Source: Prevotella sp. S7-1-8 (lineage in GTDB: Bacteria; Bacteroidota; Bacteroidia; Bacteroidales; Bacteroidaceae). Taken from it: a DNA stretch of 64,000 nt. The stretch is from positions 1 to 64,000 of the forward strand of contig NZ_JRNC01000038.1 in assembly GCF_000758925.1 (NCBI RefSeq), read 5' to 3'. This document shows, piece after piece, positions 48,501 to 56,805 of this stretch (the stretch's first letter is position 1; each line of letters opens with the position of its first letter). Under the pieces are notes generated by a model. That model saw nothing but the letters and a program-made list of their open reading frames with translations. It was not told where the DNA came from and did not search any database. Both the position numbers and the translations under genes were made by a program.

Positions 48501-49662
48501 TTATCTTGCCGGTTTTTCGGTCCAGCCTGTTCAGGCCGCCACCTTCGGTGCAAATCCACAGGTACCCGTTTTTATCCTCGACCATGTGCCCAACAAACGG
48601 ATAGCTAAGGCAATCGGCGCGATTGACGTCCGCCGAGTAGAACGTGAACATGTCCGTGCGCGGGTTGAAATAGTTCACGCCACCAAAATAAGTGCCTACC
48701 CATATGGTGCCGTCCCTATCCTTGTACACCGGGAAGACCGATGAGTGGCTCAAGCTGTATGGATTGTTGGTGTGGGCGTAAACCGTGAACAGGCCTGTAT
48801 GGTAGTCGTATTTGTTAAGTCCAACGAACGTGCCTATCCAGATATTGCCATCCGAATCTTCATTGATGCCACGCACCATGTTACCGGCTATGCGCCCGCT
48901 GGAAAACGTTTCGGACTGCGAGAAGTTGTAATAAGACTGCCAAGCGTCTTTGTCACGCGCCAAGAAGTTGACCATTCCACCCGCCTCCCTCAAAAGGAAG
49001 CAACCGTTGTCGCGCGTGGACACCCACACATTGTGACGCGAATCCTCGAAAATCTCATAGATTTCGCATTGGGGGATGACCTCGCGGAGCGTTCTTCCGC
49101 CATCCTTTCGATAGAGCCCATTGGAGGTTCCTATCCACAAACGCTTGCGACCGTCCCTATATATATAGGTGACATGACAGCCGGCCGGCACCTTGCAAAT
49201 GGTTTTGGGAGAGCCTCCGGCGGCGCTCAAGCAAAGCAAAGTGTTGTGCCGCCCCACATACAACATGTTGTCGACGCTGTAAAGGCTGTAAACGCCGCCC
49301 CGGACGACAAAGCGAAATTTCTGCAAGGCCAAGTCATAGCGCACCACAGAATGGTCGGAAATGAAATAAACGTTGCCGGCCGTGTCGCCGACAATAGCGT
49401 TCACATCGGTGACAATGTTCGTTTCGCGCCGCTCGTCGCGATCGTCATCGCTAATGAATGTCTTATAGGGAATGACGCTATAGCCATCAAAAATATTGAC
49501 TCCCTCCTCTGTGCCAAACCACATTCGGCCCAATTTGTCTTGGTAAATAGACAGTACAGATAGCTGAGACAGGCCGTCCTTGCTGTCTAAACGCTTGAAT
49601 TGGATAGCAAAAAGAGACTGGCCGCAAAAAAGAATAATCAATAAAAGTAGTCTAAATCGCAT
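45595..49662 (-). CDS. hybrid two-component system regulator (HTCS)
   Basis: A one-protein sensor kinase and transcription factor of 1355 residues that typically senses oligosaccharides in the periplasm and activates polysaccharide loci. Signal peptide (1-19); two seven-bladed propellers of reg_prop repeats (about 20-690; LWIGTSNGLYRKDGG); Y_Y_Y domain (about 700-775); membrane segment (about 782-800); HisKA with phosphorylated His840 (SHEFRTPL); HATPase (NLLSNAFKY); receiver with Asp1154 (VVSDVMMPR); AraC-type HTH at the end (about 1250-1350). Every module is present. Its neighbour is glycosaminoglycan locus 2, its probable target. Confidence 0.95.
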   Translation of the reverse strand: MRFRLLLLIILFCGQSLFAIQFKRLDSKDGLSQLSVLSIYQDKLGRMWFGTEEGVNIFDGYSVIPYKTFISDDDRDERRETNIVTDVNAIVGDTAGNVYFISDHSVVRYDLALQKFRFVVRGGVYSLYSVDNMLYVGRHNTLLCLSAAGGSPKTICKVPAGCHVTYIYRDGRKRLWIGTSNGLYRKDGGRTLREVIPQCEIYEIFEDSRHNVWVSTRDNGCFLLREAGGMVNFLARDKDAWQSYYNFSQSETFSSGRIAGNMVRGINEDSDGNIWIGTFVGLNKYDYHTGLFTVYAHTNNPYSLSHSSVFPVYKDRDGTIWVGTYFGGVNYFNPRTDMFTFYSADVNRADCLSYPFVGHMVEDKNGYLWICTEGGGLNRLDRKTGKITHYMKGRNGNDIVHNNLKNIVYDAKRNKLYIGTHTGGLTYYDIAANRFHNIWNIHPDYRARFGDQIFGMCLIGDMLVFTTPQGIWKANVVTDRIEPLFPSGKKYGNSSFHIDHKGYIWIAADAGLYRIKLNNERDRRFYKAGTKGLSPYYVTDINEDSRRRVYVVTRGGGMAQYDSKADSFIVMNVQNCGIVSDFCYEVVPSGKYLLINSDRGISIFDPSTRLARNIEFSPDFPLTGMHRGCGMVTCRDGSVFVGGTNGLVSFRTEKIRDARNGCKLYVSRLFVKNKEVLPGDDTGVLSVAAYRTRRVDLKYSQNDLSVVFAKTDYVGTYHNTVYEYMMEGYEDRWVQTTSHRITYTQIVPGSYTLVIREKPRVGQGETPELRLRVVVHPPLYKTWWAYLVYMALFLGGVYYVYRFKRAELLLRTSLEMEKKEKKNIKELNKAKLRFFTSISHEFRTPLTLLIAKLDAIIAETTPGTTLHKRVTALSQHANQLMELINELLDFRKMEQGFTRLEVAETDMVAFARNVYQGFVAYAQANDVTYRFSSTEPSILCWFDAKQMEKVLYNLLSNAFKYVSKRQGVVEVQVSAEQDSVILKVMDNGVGIQRKDMNKIFDRFYQIGEGPDGVGHVMGTGIGLALVKEIVDLHHGLVHVESSPGYGSIFIVTLRKGREMFSDDEIVEANRETVSLKPYNEKVLAEQDETVDELIPLPPSGDGRSYTVLLVEDNEDLLITLRELFGKTYRVLTARDGVEGLEMTRKEMPDLVVSDVMMPRMSGTDMCRRIKDDITVCHIPVVLLTAMGSTESTIEGFRCNADEYVAKPFDARLLIVRCNNLVRSRILLRKKIMEEDRGEAELLATTPLDREFLKRCDSYIEANMANSDFSVDMMAKAMVMGRSSFFNKFKELTGMTPNDYMQNCRLRASAIWLNDKPDLQISDIAYRLGFSSPRYFSHCFKAKYGMTPKEFRSKGA

Positions 49663-50045
49663 CTGTAGCTGTTCTGGTAATCAATACATCATTCAAGAAG
49701 TCGTTTGTTGTTTTTAATCGGTAGATTTTTTATGCACGCGCTTGTAAAAGTCATAACGCAAATCTTCTAACGAATAAAAGTATGCGACAAAGATACAACA
49801 AAAAAAGAGATACTGCCAAGTTTATTTGCCACGATTTGATATTTAAAGACAAAAAAAATGGCGTACGGCGCATCTTTCGCGATGGATGAAAAAAAATCAC
49901 ATCATCTTTCAAAGAATAAAAAAAACGGGTGGGCGCCATCATCTTACACACAACATCGGCGTGGCAGGCGCGAGGCTACGCCATCAAACGGATATATGAC
50001 AAGGCGTAAAAACAAAAAGGGGCAAACAATGATTCGCGCTTGCCC
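49663..50045. other. intergenic region upstream of the HTCS
   Basis: About 380 bases between the HTCS start and the menE stop. It holds the HTCS promoter box at 49788-49795 and an A-rich stretch; I see no gene, and short frames here are shadows. Confidence 0.6.
49788..49795 (-). promoter_or_regulatory. -7 box for the HTCS gene
   Basis: TATCTTTG on the minus strand fits TAnnTTTG, giving a leader of about 120 bases to the HTCS ATG. Confidence 0.5.
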
Positions 50046-51026
50046 TCACAAGGACATCCGCTCAGCGATCTTTCGGGCAGGCTTGCCGTTATCCGTAAGC
50101 GGTATTCGGTCCACATGGACATATTTGTGGGGTACCCAATATTTGGGCAAAGTGGCCATGCAGGCGCCCATAACCTTGTCAATATCGGTGTCCTCGGTGA
50201 GCAACGCCACTTGCTCGCCATATTTTTCAGATCGCGATTTTGTAACGAGAAAAGGGGCGGCGAGTACGCCTTGGAGTTTTTTCTCCACCTCCTCTATCTG
50301 GATTTTCACGCCGCCCGAGACTATGACATTGTCCCTCCGTCCCAAAATCCTGAAACCTTTGCCCTGCTTTATCTCCACCCTGTCATTGGTCACGAGAGGC
50401 CCATCGTGCACCAGCGGAGCGTCGATGACAAGGCACCCATCAGCGTTTTGACTAACTTGAACCGTGCGGAAAGGTTTATACCACTCGCTTGCGGCCTTGC
50501 CATTAAGCCTGCGCAAGGCGATATGCGAAAGTGTTTCGGTCATGCCATAGGTGCTCCAAACATGGTGAGGAAAAGTCTTGAGCCGCTCTTCGAGGTGGGC
50601 ATCGATAGCGCCGCCACCAATAATGAGATGGTTAACGCCACGCAACCATCGGTTTTCCTCGGGCACTTGCAACGTGTTGTAAACCTGAAGTGGCACCATC
50701 GCCGCGAAAGTGACGCGTCCCTGACCGCGAAAATCGGTTGGCAACTCAGCGTAAGGATGCCCGGATGGCCTGACCGTCACCAATCGCATGCCACGCTCCA
50801 AGCTCCTCACCACCATCATCTTGGCGCCTATATATTTAAGGTTCATGCAGAGCAGGGCTGTATCCGCGGACGTTAAGCCCAAAAAGTCGCATGTGATTCG
50901 AGCCGAGTTGAGCATGCGTCGCTTTTCCACGCGCATGGCCTTGGGCACGCCGGTGGAGCCGCTGGTCTGGACCATCACGGTATCTCCGCCATCATTCCAC
51001 GCGGTTAAGAATTCCTCAAGAACCAT
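50046..51026 (-). CDS. menE: o-succinylbenzoate-CoA ligase
   Basis: Activates o-succinylbenzoate with CoA and ATP in menaquinone synthesis. ANL-superfamily motifs are present: QTSGSTGVPKAM (P-loop, about 20-31), STYGMTETLSHIALRR, GRRDNVIVSGGVKIQ, and the C-terminal catalytic Lys segment NGKPARK. At 326 residues it is shorter than usual for the family; the N-terminal region before the P-loop is only about 18 residues. The start overlaps the menC 3' end by 22 bases, so the two are translationally coupled. Confidence 0.92.
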   Translation of the reverse strand: MVLEEFLTAWNDGGDTVMVQTSGSTGVPKAMRVEKRRMLNSARITCDFLGLTSADTALLCMNLKYIGAKMMVVRSLERGMRLVTVRPSGHPYAELPTDFRGQGRVTFAAMVPLQVYNTLQVPEENRWLRGVNHLIIGGGAIDAHLEERLKTFPHHVWSTYGMTETLSHIALRRLNGKAASEWYKPFRTVQVSQNADGCLVIDAPLVHDGPLVTNDRVEIKQGKGFRILGRRDNVIVSGGVKIQIEEVEKKLQGVLAAPFLVTKSRSEKYGEQVALLTEDTDIDKVMGACMATLPKYWVPHKYVHVDRIPLTDNGKPARKIAERMSL

Positions 51027-52036
51027 AGTTTGTCTCCCTTAATCCGCAATGGCGTCTTGGTATTATTGGCATAGAGCGTGCCCGTGCCCAACCCTTGGGG
51101 CAACAAGGGCTCCGAACCGTACACCTCCGCGCAGAACTGGGCCACGGCGTTGAGCCCCACGTTGCTCTCTAACGCAGATGTTATCCACGAGCCAATGTTA
51201 CGTTCCTTGGCCATCTTTATCCATTCGCGACAACCCGACATGCCCCCATGCAAACTTGGTTTAAGCACGATGTAATCAGGGTTAATCGTGTCAAGCAAGT
51301 TGGATTTCATGTTCAGTTGGTTCACACCGATGAGCTCTTCGTCCAAGGCTATGGGCACGGGCGACTTGCCGCACAGCCAAGCCATCTCGCGCCACTGGCG
51401 CTGACGGATGGGCTGCTCTATGGAATGGATGTCATATTGGGCCAACTCCTCCAATCGACCAAGCGCGTTTTCTGGCGTGAACCCACCGTTGGCATCCACC
51501 CTAAGCTCTATCGTCCCACTGTCATAGCGCGCACGAATATGACGAATTAAAGCTATTTCTCGCTCCCAATCGATGGCGCCTATTTTGAGTTTGACACAAC
51601 GAAAGCCCGCCTCCAACTTCTCCTCAAGGCGCGCGAACATCTCATCAAACGTGCCCATCCATACCAATCCGTTGATAACAATACCTTCCTCACCTCGCGC
51701 GAAAGGCGTGTCGAAAAAAGCGAGTGAGCCTTTTGCGTCAATCTGGGCAAAGGCTGTCTCAAGTCCGAAAAGGATGGATGGATAACCACGAAGCATCTCA
51801 TAAGGTATGCCACCCGTCCGCTCGACAAACGCGCACACCCTATCGAGCGTCCGCTCGTAACGGTCCTGGGGCATGGCGTCACAACTAAGGTCTGGCAACA
51901 CCGAACATTCGCCTATGCCGACAACACCGTCTCGCTCAATGCGCACATAGTAAGAACGATGTGTTGTGTACACGCCCCGACTCGTCCCGGCGGGTTGTTT
52001 GAAACGCAATAGCCTGTCTATATATGATATTTTCAA
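51005..52036 (-). CDS. menC: o-succinylbenzoate synthase
   Basis: Dehydrates SHCHC to o-succinylbenzoate; an enolase-superfamily enzyme. It has 343 residues. The catalytic KxK is in CVKLKIGAIDW (about 180), metal ligands are Asp in LRVDANGG, Glu in IEQPIRQ and Asp in ALDEELIG, and the second lysine is in IVLKPSLHGG. Transcribed with menE on the minus strand, divergent from menI. A TAnnTTTG promoter box lies 55 bases upstream. Confidence 0.94.
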   Translation of the reverse strand: MKISYIDRLLRFKQPAGTSRGVYTTHRSYYVRIERDGVVGIGECSVLPDLSCDAMPQDRYERTLDRVCAFVERTGGIPYEMLRGYPSILFGLETAFAQIDAKGSLAFFDTPFARGEEGIVINGLVWMGTFDEMFARLEEKLEAGFRCVKLKIGAIDWEREIALIRHIRARYDSGTIELRVDANGGFTPENALGRLEELAQYDIHSIEQPIRQRQWREMAWLCGKSPVPIALDEELIGVNQLNMKSNLLDTINPDYIVLKPSLHGGMSGCREWIKMAKERNIGSWITSALESNVGLNAVAQFCAEVYGSEPLLPQGLGTGTLYANNTKTPLRIKGDKLWFLRNS

Positions 52037-52090
52037 CTTGCGAACAAATTAACTGTATATTGAAAGAATGGGCAATCAAATAGTTTCGCA

Positions 52091-52098
52091 CAAAGATA
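52091..52098 (-). promoter_or_regulatory. -7 box for menC-menE
   Basis: TATCTTTG on the minus strand, the same octamer as upstream of nusB and the HTCS; leader about 48 bases. Confidence 0.55.
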
Positions 52099-52142
52099 GC
52101 AAAAAAAACGCACGCGGATAAACTTCCGTCCAATCTTTTTAT

Positions 52143-52150
52143 TAACTTTG
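52143..52150 (+). promoter_or_regulatory. -7 box for menI-menF-menD-menB
   Basis: TAACTTTG fits TAnnTTTG. It is inside the 18-mer CTTTTTATTAACTTTGCA, which also occurs upstream of lysS at 57453-57470. Leader about 22 bases. It diverges from the menC promoter. Confidence 0.55.
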
Positions 52151-52178
52151 CAATAACAACCTCTAAACACGAACATCC

Positions 52179-52622
52179 ATGAATATAGAACATCAAAAGG
52201 AAGTCATCGCAAGCCAGGACGGACTCTCCAACACCCTTGCCATCGAGTTTATATCCACGCCCGAGCCCGACACTTGCATGGCGCGAATGAAAGTTGACAA
52301 ACTGAACCGCCAGCCATTCGGTTTTCTTTCTGGTGGCGCGACATTGGCCTTGGCCGAAAACTTGGCCGGAGTGGGTTCCATGTCGCTATGCCCGGACAAA
52401 ATTTGCGTGGGCATTAACATCAGCGGATCGCACGTCAGGGCTGTCATGGAAGGCGACACTGTCACGGCCTATGGCAAGCTGCAACATCAAGGCGGCACGT
52501 TGCACGAATGGCAAATCGACGTGAAAGACACCCTTGGCAATCTTGTCTCAACCGTGCATGTCACCAATTACGTGATGGCTCCTTTTAAAAAAGACAAGCC
52601 TGAGAGCGCCTCAAAGGATTAA
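52179..52622 (+). CDS. menI: hotdog-fold thioesterase (probable DHNA-CoA thioesterase)
   Basis: A 147-residue hotdog thioesterase of the PaaI/YdiI group, probably releasing 1,4-dihydroxy-2-naphthoate from its CoA ester after MenB. Family blocks are NRQPFGFLSGGATLALAENLAG with the catalytic Glu, and the INISGSHVRAVMEGDTV strand. The length is normal. Its place directly before menF in a menaquinone cluster supports the specific role; a general acyl-CoA thioesterase cannot be excluded. menF begins 15 bases after its stop. Confidence 0.85.
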   Translation: MNIEHQKEVIASQDGLSNTLAIEFISTPEPDTCMARMKVDKLNRQPFGFLSGGATLALAENLAGVGSMSLCPDKICVGINISGSHVRAVMEGDTVTAYGKLQHQGGTLHEWQIDVKDTLGNLVSTVHVTNYVMAPFKKDKPESASKD

Positions 52623-52637
52623 AAGAAATCTTTACTC

Positions 52638-53687
52638 GTGGACAAAAAACTGTACAATTACGCATATTTTCGATTGCCCGAGCAAAACCATTTCACATTT
52701 ATCGCGCAGACCAAGGGCGAGCCTTCGCCACTTCAATCGATGTCACAATTGGATGGAAAGAATGGCTTTGTCATGGCCCCATTTGCCATTTCACAACGCC
52801 ACCCCATCTTGTTGATGAGGCCAGACATCGTCGAACAGCGCGAAAACGTATTGTCACCGTTTGTACAAGAGCGTCCGGACGAAACATGCCAACAAGACGC
52901 AGGCAAAGCCAATTACGCGCGCGACTTTGCCGTTTTTCACGCCGCGGTGGCCCAAGGACGCTTCAGCAAGCTGGTTTTGTCGCGCAAAGCCCGGGCGGAG
53001 CGCGTCTCCACGATGACTCCGGAAATGTTGTTCCATCGTGCCTGCGCCATGTATCCACACCAAAACATCGCGCTTGTGTCCATGCGCCAAGCCGGCACTT
53101 GGCTGATGGCCACACCCGAATTGCTGCTACATGGCCAAGCCAACCAATGGCATACCATGGCCTTGGCCGGAACCATGAGGGCGCAACGACGACGACCGTC
53201 ACAGCCCAACGTGGTTTGGTCAGAGAAGAATTTGCAAGAGCAACGGTATGTAGCCTCTTACATAAAAGACATTCTTGAGCGATTCGCCGACAACGTTTCA
53301 CATCACGGGCCTTATACCACCGTGGCAGCGCAGCTGTTGCATTTACGCACAGATTTCACCTTTTCGCCGCGCCAGCCAGAACACATAGGCCACTTGTTGC
53401 AAGCCCTCCATCCCACGCCCGCCGTGTGTGGCATGCCCAAAGAAGACGCCAAGGCATTCATACTTGACAACGAACATATAGAACGAAAATATTACAGCGG
53501 ATTTTGCGGTCCGCTATTTTTGAAAGATTATACCCATCTCTTGGTTTCATTAAGGTGCATGGAGATATGTCACGACCACCTTGACCTATATGCCGGAGGT
53601 GGCATTTTGCCAGACAGCGAGGTAGAGGCCGAGTGGGACGAGACACTGTTCAAACTGCAAACCATGCGACGTTTGCTTATCTGCTAA
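52638..53687 (+). CDS. menF: isochorismate synthase
   Basis: Isomerises chorismate to isochorismate, the entry step of menaquinone synthesis. It has 349 residues with a GTG start (GTGGACAAAAAA), chosen because the only upstream frame ends in menI. Family blocks are FSKLVLSRKARAERV, ALAGTMRAQ (substrate site), LHPTPAVCGMPKEDA and YAGGGILPDSEVEAEWDET with the metal-binding Glu residues. The N-terminus is shorter than in E. coli MenF, as usual for Bacteroidetes. menD follows after 8 bases. Confidence 0.93.
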   Translation: MDKKLYNYAYFRLPEQNHFTFIAQTKGEPSPLQSMSQLDGKNGFVMAPFAISQRHPILLMRPDIVEQRENVLSPFVQERPDETCQQDAGKANYARDFAVFHAAVAQGRFSKLVLSRKARAERVSTMTPEMLFHRACAMYPHQNIALVSMRQAGTWLMATPELLLHGQANQWHTMALAGTMRAQRRRPSQPNVVWSEKNLQEQRYVASYIKDILERFADNVSHHGPYTTVAAQLLHLRTDFTFSPRQPEHIGHLLQALHPTPAVCGMPKEDAKAFILDNEHIERKYYSGFCGPLFLKDYTHLLVSLRCMEICHDHLDLYAGGGILPDSEVEAEWDETLFKLQTMRRLLIC

Positions 53688-53695
53688 ACCATGTC

Positions 53696-55369
53696 ATGAT
53701 GTATTCAAGCAAAGAAAACGTTAACATTCTCACGGCGCTGTTGCAACAATGGGGTGTCGTCCACGCCGTGGTATGCCCCGGAAGCAGAAACGCCCCTATC
53801 GTTCACAACCTCAAGGCATGCGGCTCCATCACATGTTATCCCGTCACCGACGAGCGTTCCGCGGGGTTCTTCGCCTTGGGCTTGAGTCAAGTGGCTGATG
53901 AGCCGGTAGTGGTTTGCGTCACCTCTGGATCGGCGCTGCTCAATGTAGCTCCCGCGGCGGCCGAAGCCTTGTACCAGCGTCGCAAGCTCATCATCGTCTC
54001 GGCCGACCGTCCCGCGTCGATGATAGAGCAGCTACAAGGCCAAACCATGCACCAGCCCACGGCCTTGACCCACTTTGTGCGCAAGGCCGTCAACCTGCCC
54101 GAGCCACACGACGACACCGAGCGTTGGTACTGCAACCGTCTTGTCAACGAGGCGCTCATCGAGCTTGAACGGGGCGATGGCGGCCCGGTGCACATCAACG
54201 TGCCCATCTCCGAGCCCTTGTTCGATTTCTCCGCGAGACAGCTTCCCACCGAGCGGGTCATGCATTTGCGCGAGCCACAATGCGACATTGGAGCGCTGGC
54301 GGATGTTGTCAGCTGCTTCGCGAAAGCCAAGCGGCCCATGATAGTCATAGGACAAAGCAAATACGAGGATTTTATTGGTGCCGACGACTCGTTCCGCACA
54401 CTCGGCGATTACTGCGCGCTGATCGTGGAACAACTGGGCAACGCCATCGATCCGGAGCCTTGTTTCATTGACGAGACACTCATCAAGGCAGAGTGTGACG
54501 AAGAGAAATTCCTGCCCGACGTCATCGTGTTCATGGGCGGGAACATCGTGAGCAAACGGCTAAGACTGTTTTTGAGAAAAGCCAAAGACGCGCGGACGTT
54601 CATCGTCAACAAAGACGGCGCGGCGCGAGACATATTCATGCACGCCACCGACATTGTCCAAGCCTCTGTCGCAGACATGTTGGAGGCCTTGGCCACGACC
54701 ATCAAGGGCGCCTCGACAACACCGTATAACAATCTATGGATGACGTATATGCAAAGATGTTGTGACCGTTTGGACAGCTTTGACCCATGTTTCTCGCAGA
54801 TGAGCGCGGTGCGCGATTTTTGTGCCATCACCAACTCGTTGGAATGTGAATGTCATTTTGCCAACAGCACATCGGTACGCTTGGGTATGGCCTACTTGTT
54901 CAGATACATGTTCGTGAACCGTGGCATGAACGGCATAGAGGGCTCATTATCCACCGCCGTAGGCTATGCGCGCGGCATAGACTGCTTGGTGTTTTGCGTC
55001 ATCGGAGACCTTAGTTTCTTCTACGATCAAAACGCATTGTGGAACAACAACCTCACCAGCAACCTGCGCATACTGCTGCTCAACAATGGCGAGGGTGCCA
55101 TCTTTCGAGGGCTGCCAGGCCTGGCGGACAGTCCGGCGAGCGAGCAAGAGATTTGCGGCGCGCACGTCACGTCAGCTGAGGGCATTTGCGAGCAGAACAA
55201 CGTGCGATATTTTTCCGCTCGCAACACACGAGAACTTCGAGACGGGTTGGAAGAGCTCATCGACGAAGACTGCCCCTTACCCGTGTTGCTCGAAGTCTTC
55301 ACCGACGCCGAGACTGACGCAAAAGTGCTGTACGACTATCTCTATGCCGAGAAAAAACAAGCCAACTAA
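53696..55369 (+). CDS. menD: SEPHCHC synthase (2-succinyl-5-enolpyruvyl-6-hydroxy-3-cyclohexene-1-carboxylate synthase)
   Basis: Thiamine-diphosphate enzyme joining isochorismate and 2-oxoglutarate. It has 557 residues. N-terminal PYR domain with VVCPGSRNAPI and the activating Glu in VTDERSAGFFALGL; central domain; C-terminal PP domain with the ThDP motif GDLSFFYDQNALWNN and RILLLNNGEGAIF. The start is ATG 53696 or the adjacent 53699; a longer open frame from 53633 overlaps menF and is unlikely. It is followed by a GC-rich hairpin and then menB. Confidence 0.95.
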   Translation: MMYSSKENVNILTALLQQWGVVHAVVCPGSRNAPIVHNLKACGSITCYPVTDERSAGFFALGLSQVADEPVVVCVTSGSALLNVAPAAAEALYQRRKLIIVSADRPASMIEQLQGQTMHQPTALTHFVRKAVNLPEPHDDTERWYCNRLVNEALIELERGDGGPVHINVPISEPLFDFSARQLPTERVMHLREPQCDIGALADVVSCFAKAKRPMIVIGQSKYEDFIGADDSFRTLGDYCALIVEQLGNAIDPEPCFIDETLIKAECDEEKFLPDVIVFMGGNIVSKRLRLFLRKAKDARTFIVNKDGAARDIFMHATDIVQASVADMLEALATTIKGASTTPYNNLWMTYMQRCCDRLDSFDPCFSQMSAVRDFCAITNSLECECHFANSTSVRLGMAYLFRYMFVNRGMNGIEGSLSTAVGYARGIDCLVFCVIGDLSFFYDQNALWNNNLTSNLRILLLNNGEGAIFRGLPGLADSPASEQEICGAHVTSAEGICEQNNVRYFSARNTRELRDGLEELIDEDCPLPVLLEVFTDAETDAKVLYDYLYAEKKQAN

Positions 55370-55373
55370 CAAT

Positions 55374-55398
55374 GGGCGCGCCTCACCGACGCGCGCCC
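55374..55398 (+). terminator. GC-rich hairpin between menD and menB
   Basis: GGGCGCGC (55374-55381) pairs with GCGCGCCC (55391-55398) around a 9-base loop. No T tract follows, so it may be a pause or RNA-stability element rather than a true terminator. Confidence 0.4.
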
Positions 55399-55427
55399 GT
55401 AATGACATTTAAATATCACAAACGCTT

Positions 55428-56255
55428 ATGAATCATCGTGAATGGAAGAAAATAGAGGGGTTCGATTTTCAAGAAATCCTCTTTGAAGAGTTTCATCAAA
55501 TTGCCAAAATCACTATCAACAGGCCACGCTATCGCAACGCTTTTACGCCGCTTACGGTCATGGAGATGGGGCGCGCGCTGAACTATTGCCGCGAATGTTT
55601 GGACATACGCGTGGTGCTTTTGACCGGCGCCGGCGACAAAGCCTTTTGCTCGGGGGGCGACATGCACGTCAAGGGCAAGGGCGGATACGTGGGACAAGAC
55701 GGCGTGCCGAGGCTCAACGTATTGGACGTGCAGATGCAAATCAGGCGGTTGCCCAAACCCGTCATAGCCATGGTGAACGGCTACGCCATCGGTGGCGGAC
55801 ACGTGCTGCACGTGATGTGCGACCTCACCGTGGCGTCCGACAATGCCATATTCGGACAGACGGGCCCCAAAGTGGGCAGCTTCGACGCTGGTTTTGGCGC
55901 CAGCTACCTGGCCCGCATCGTCGGCCAAAAGAAGGCGCGAGAAATATGGTTTCTCTGCCAACAATATTCGGCCACGGAGGCGGAGCGCATGGGACTGGTC
56001 AACAAGGTGGTTCCAATAGACCAGCTTGAAGACACCTGCGTGGAGTGGGCGGAGATCATGATGGAGCGTTCGCCATTGGCTTTGCGCATGATGAAAGCTG
56101 GCTTCAACGCCGAACTTGACGGCCAAGCGGGCATACAAGAACTGGCAGGAGACGCCACCATGCTCTACTACACGCTCGACGAGGCCCACGAGGGCGGCCA
56201 AGCGTTTCTCGAAAAACGAAAGCCAGACTTCGACAAATACCCAAAATTTCCATAA
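55428..56255 (+). CDS. menB: 1,4-dihydroxy-2-naphthoyl-CoA synthase
   Basis: Crotonase-fold enzyme closing the second ring of the naphthoquinone. It has 275 residues, normal for the family. Blocks: [16 protein letters not shown]; the oxyanion-hole region [36 protein letters not shown]; and [18 protein letters not shown], with the conserved Asp near 163; the C-terminal tail ends FDKYPKFP. It is the last gene of the plus-strand men group. menA and menH are not in this window. Confidence 0.96.
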   Translation: MNHREWKKIEGFDFQEILFEEFHQIAKITINRPRYRNAFTPLTVMEMGRALNYCRECLDIRVVLLTGAGDKAFCSGGDMHVKGKGGYVGQDGVPRLNVLDVQMQIRRLPKPVIAMVNGYAIGGGHVLHVMCDLTVASDNAIFGQTGPKVGSFDAGFGASYLARIVGQKKAREIWFLCQQYSATEAERMGLVNKVVPIDQLEDTCVEWAEIMMERSPLALRMMKAGFNAELDGQAGIQELAGDATMLYYTLDEAHEGGQAFLEKRKPDFDKYPKFP

Positions 56256-56346
56256 CATGGCATGTGCGTGGCTGTCCGATTGGGCGGTCACGCTCTTTTT
56301 TCCCACCAAAATCTATCCGCTAAAACTCCATCCTTTCGTAACCACG

Positions 56347-56768
56347 CAACCACGATGCCACGTTGGCATCGATACGCTTCGCTCATTCACCGTCATGCTC
56401 ATGATATTGGTCAATAACAATACTGGCGACCAAACATTCTCCATACCATGACACGCCGAGTGGAACAGGATGAGTCAACGCGACCCCATGTTCCCGTCTT
56501 TCTTGCTCATCATGGGCGCGCCCACCTGCCTTGGCCTATGAAAAAATGTCTTCAAATGGTGGCCTAAATAGTGTACAAAACGGCAAAAACATACGCTATT
56601 GCTCTTTCTCATCGGTTTTGGGCATCACAAACACCATTTTACGACCTTATCCACGCCATGATCACCGATAGCTATTGGGGCAGCGTGGCCTACGCCGCCC
56701 TGTTCGTGTCGACGCGCGCGCCGATGGGCAACACACTGTGAAGACAACACCTATACATCAAGTTGTGA
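56347..56768 (+). pseudogene. acyltransferase (DUF5009/HGSNAT-like) pseudogene with internal deletion
   Basis: One frame begins VGIDTLRSFTVMLMILVNN, the N-terminus of the DUF5009/heparan-alpha-glucosaminide N-acetyltransferase-like membrane family. It continues, across three in-frame stops, as HAEWNRMSQRD, PSFLLIMGAPTCLGL and TLLLFLIGFG (to about 56622). Directly after, another frame gives the family's C-terminus: FYDLIHAMITDSYWGSVAYA, then, after one more stop, RQHLYIKL ending at TGA 56766-56768. The middle ~240 residues of the usual ~370 are gone. This is a gutted remnant with at least four stops and one large deletion. Confidence 0.8.
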
Positions 56769-56805
56769 CGTTCGCCCATACACGGAAGACGTATCTGACG
56801 TAAAT

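Noticed and set aside
53633..53695. N-terminal extension of menD
   Set aside because: Overlaps menF coding; the family N-terminus begins at the ATG pair 53696/53699.
56116..56451. 111-codon plus-strand frame overlapping menB
   Set aside because: Its tail is part of the acyltransferase pseudogene; the front is menB out of frame.
56567..56577. TGTACAAAAC resembling the TTGTACA boxes
   Set aside because: Single half-site inside the acyltransferase remnant with no promoter; chance match.
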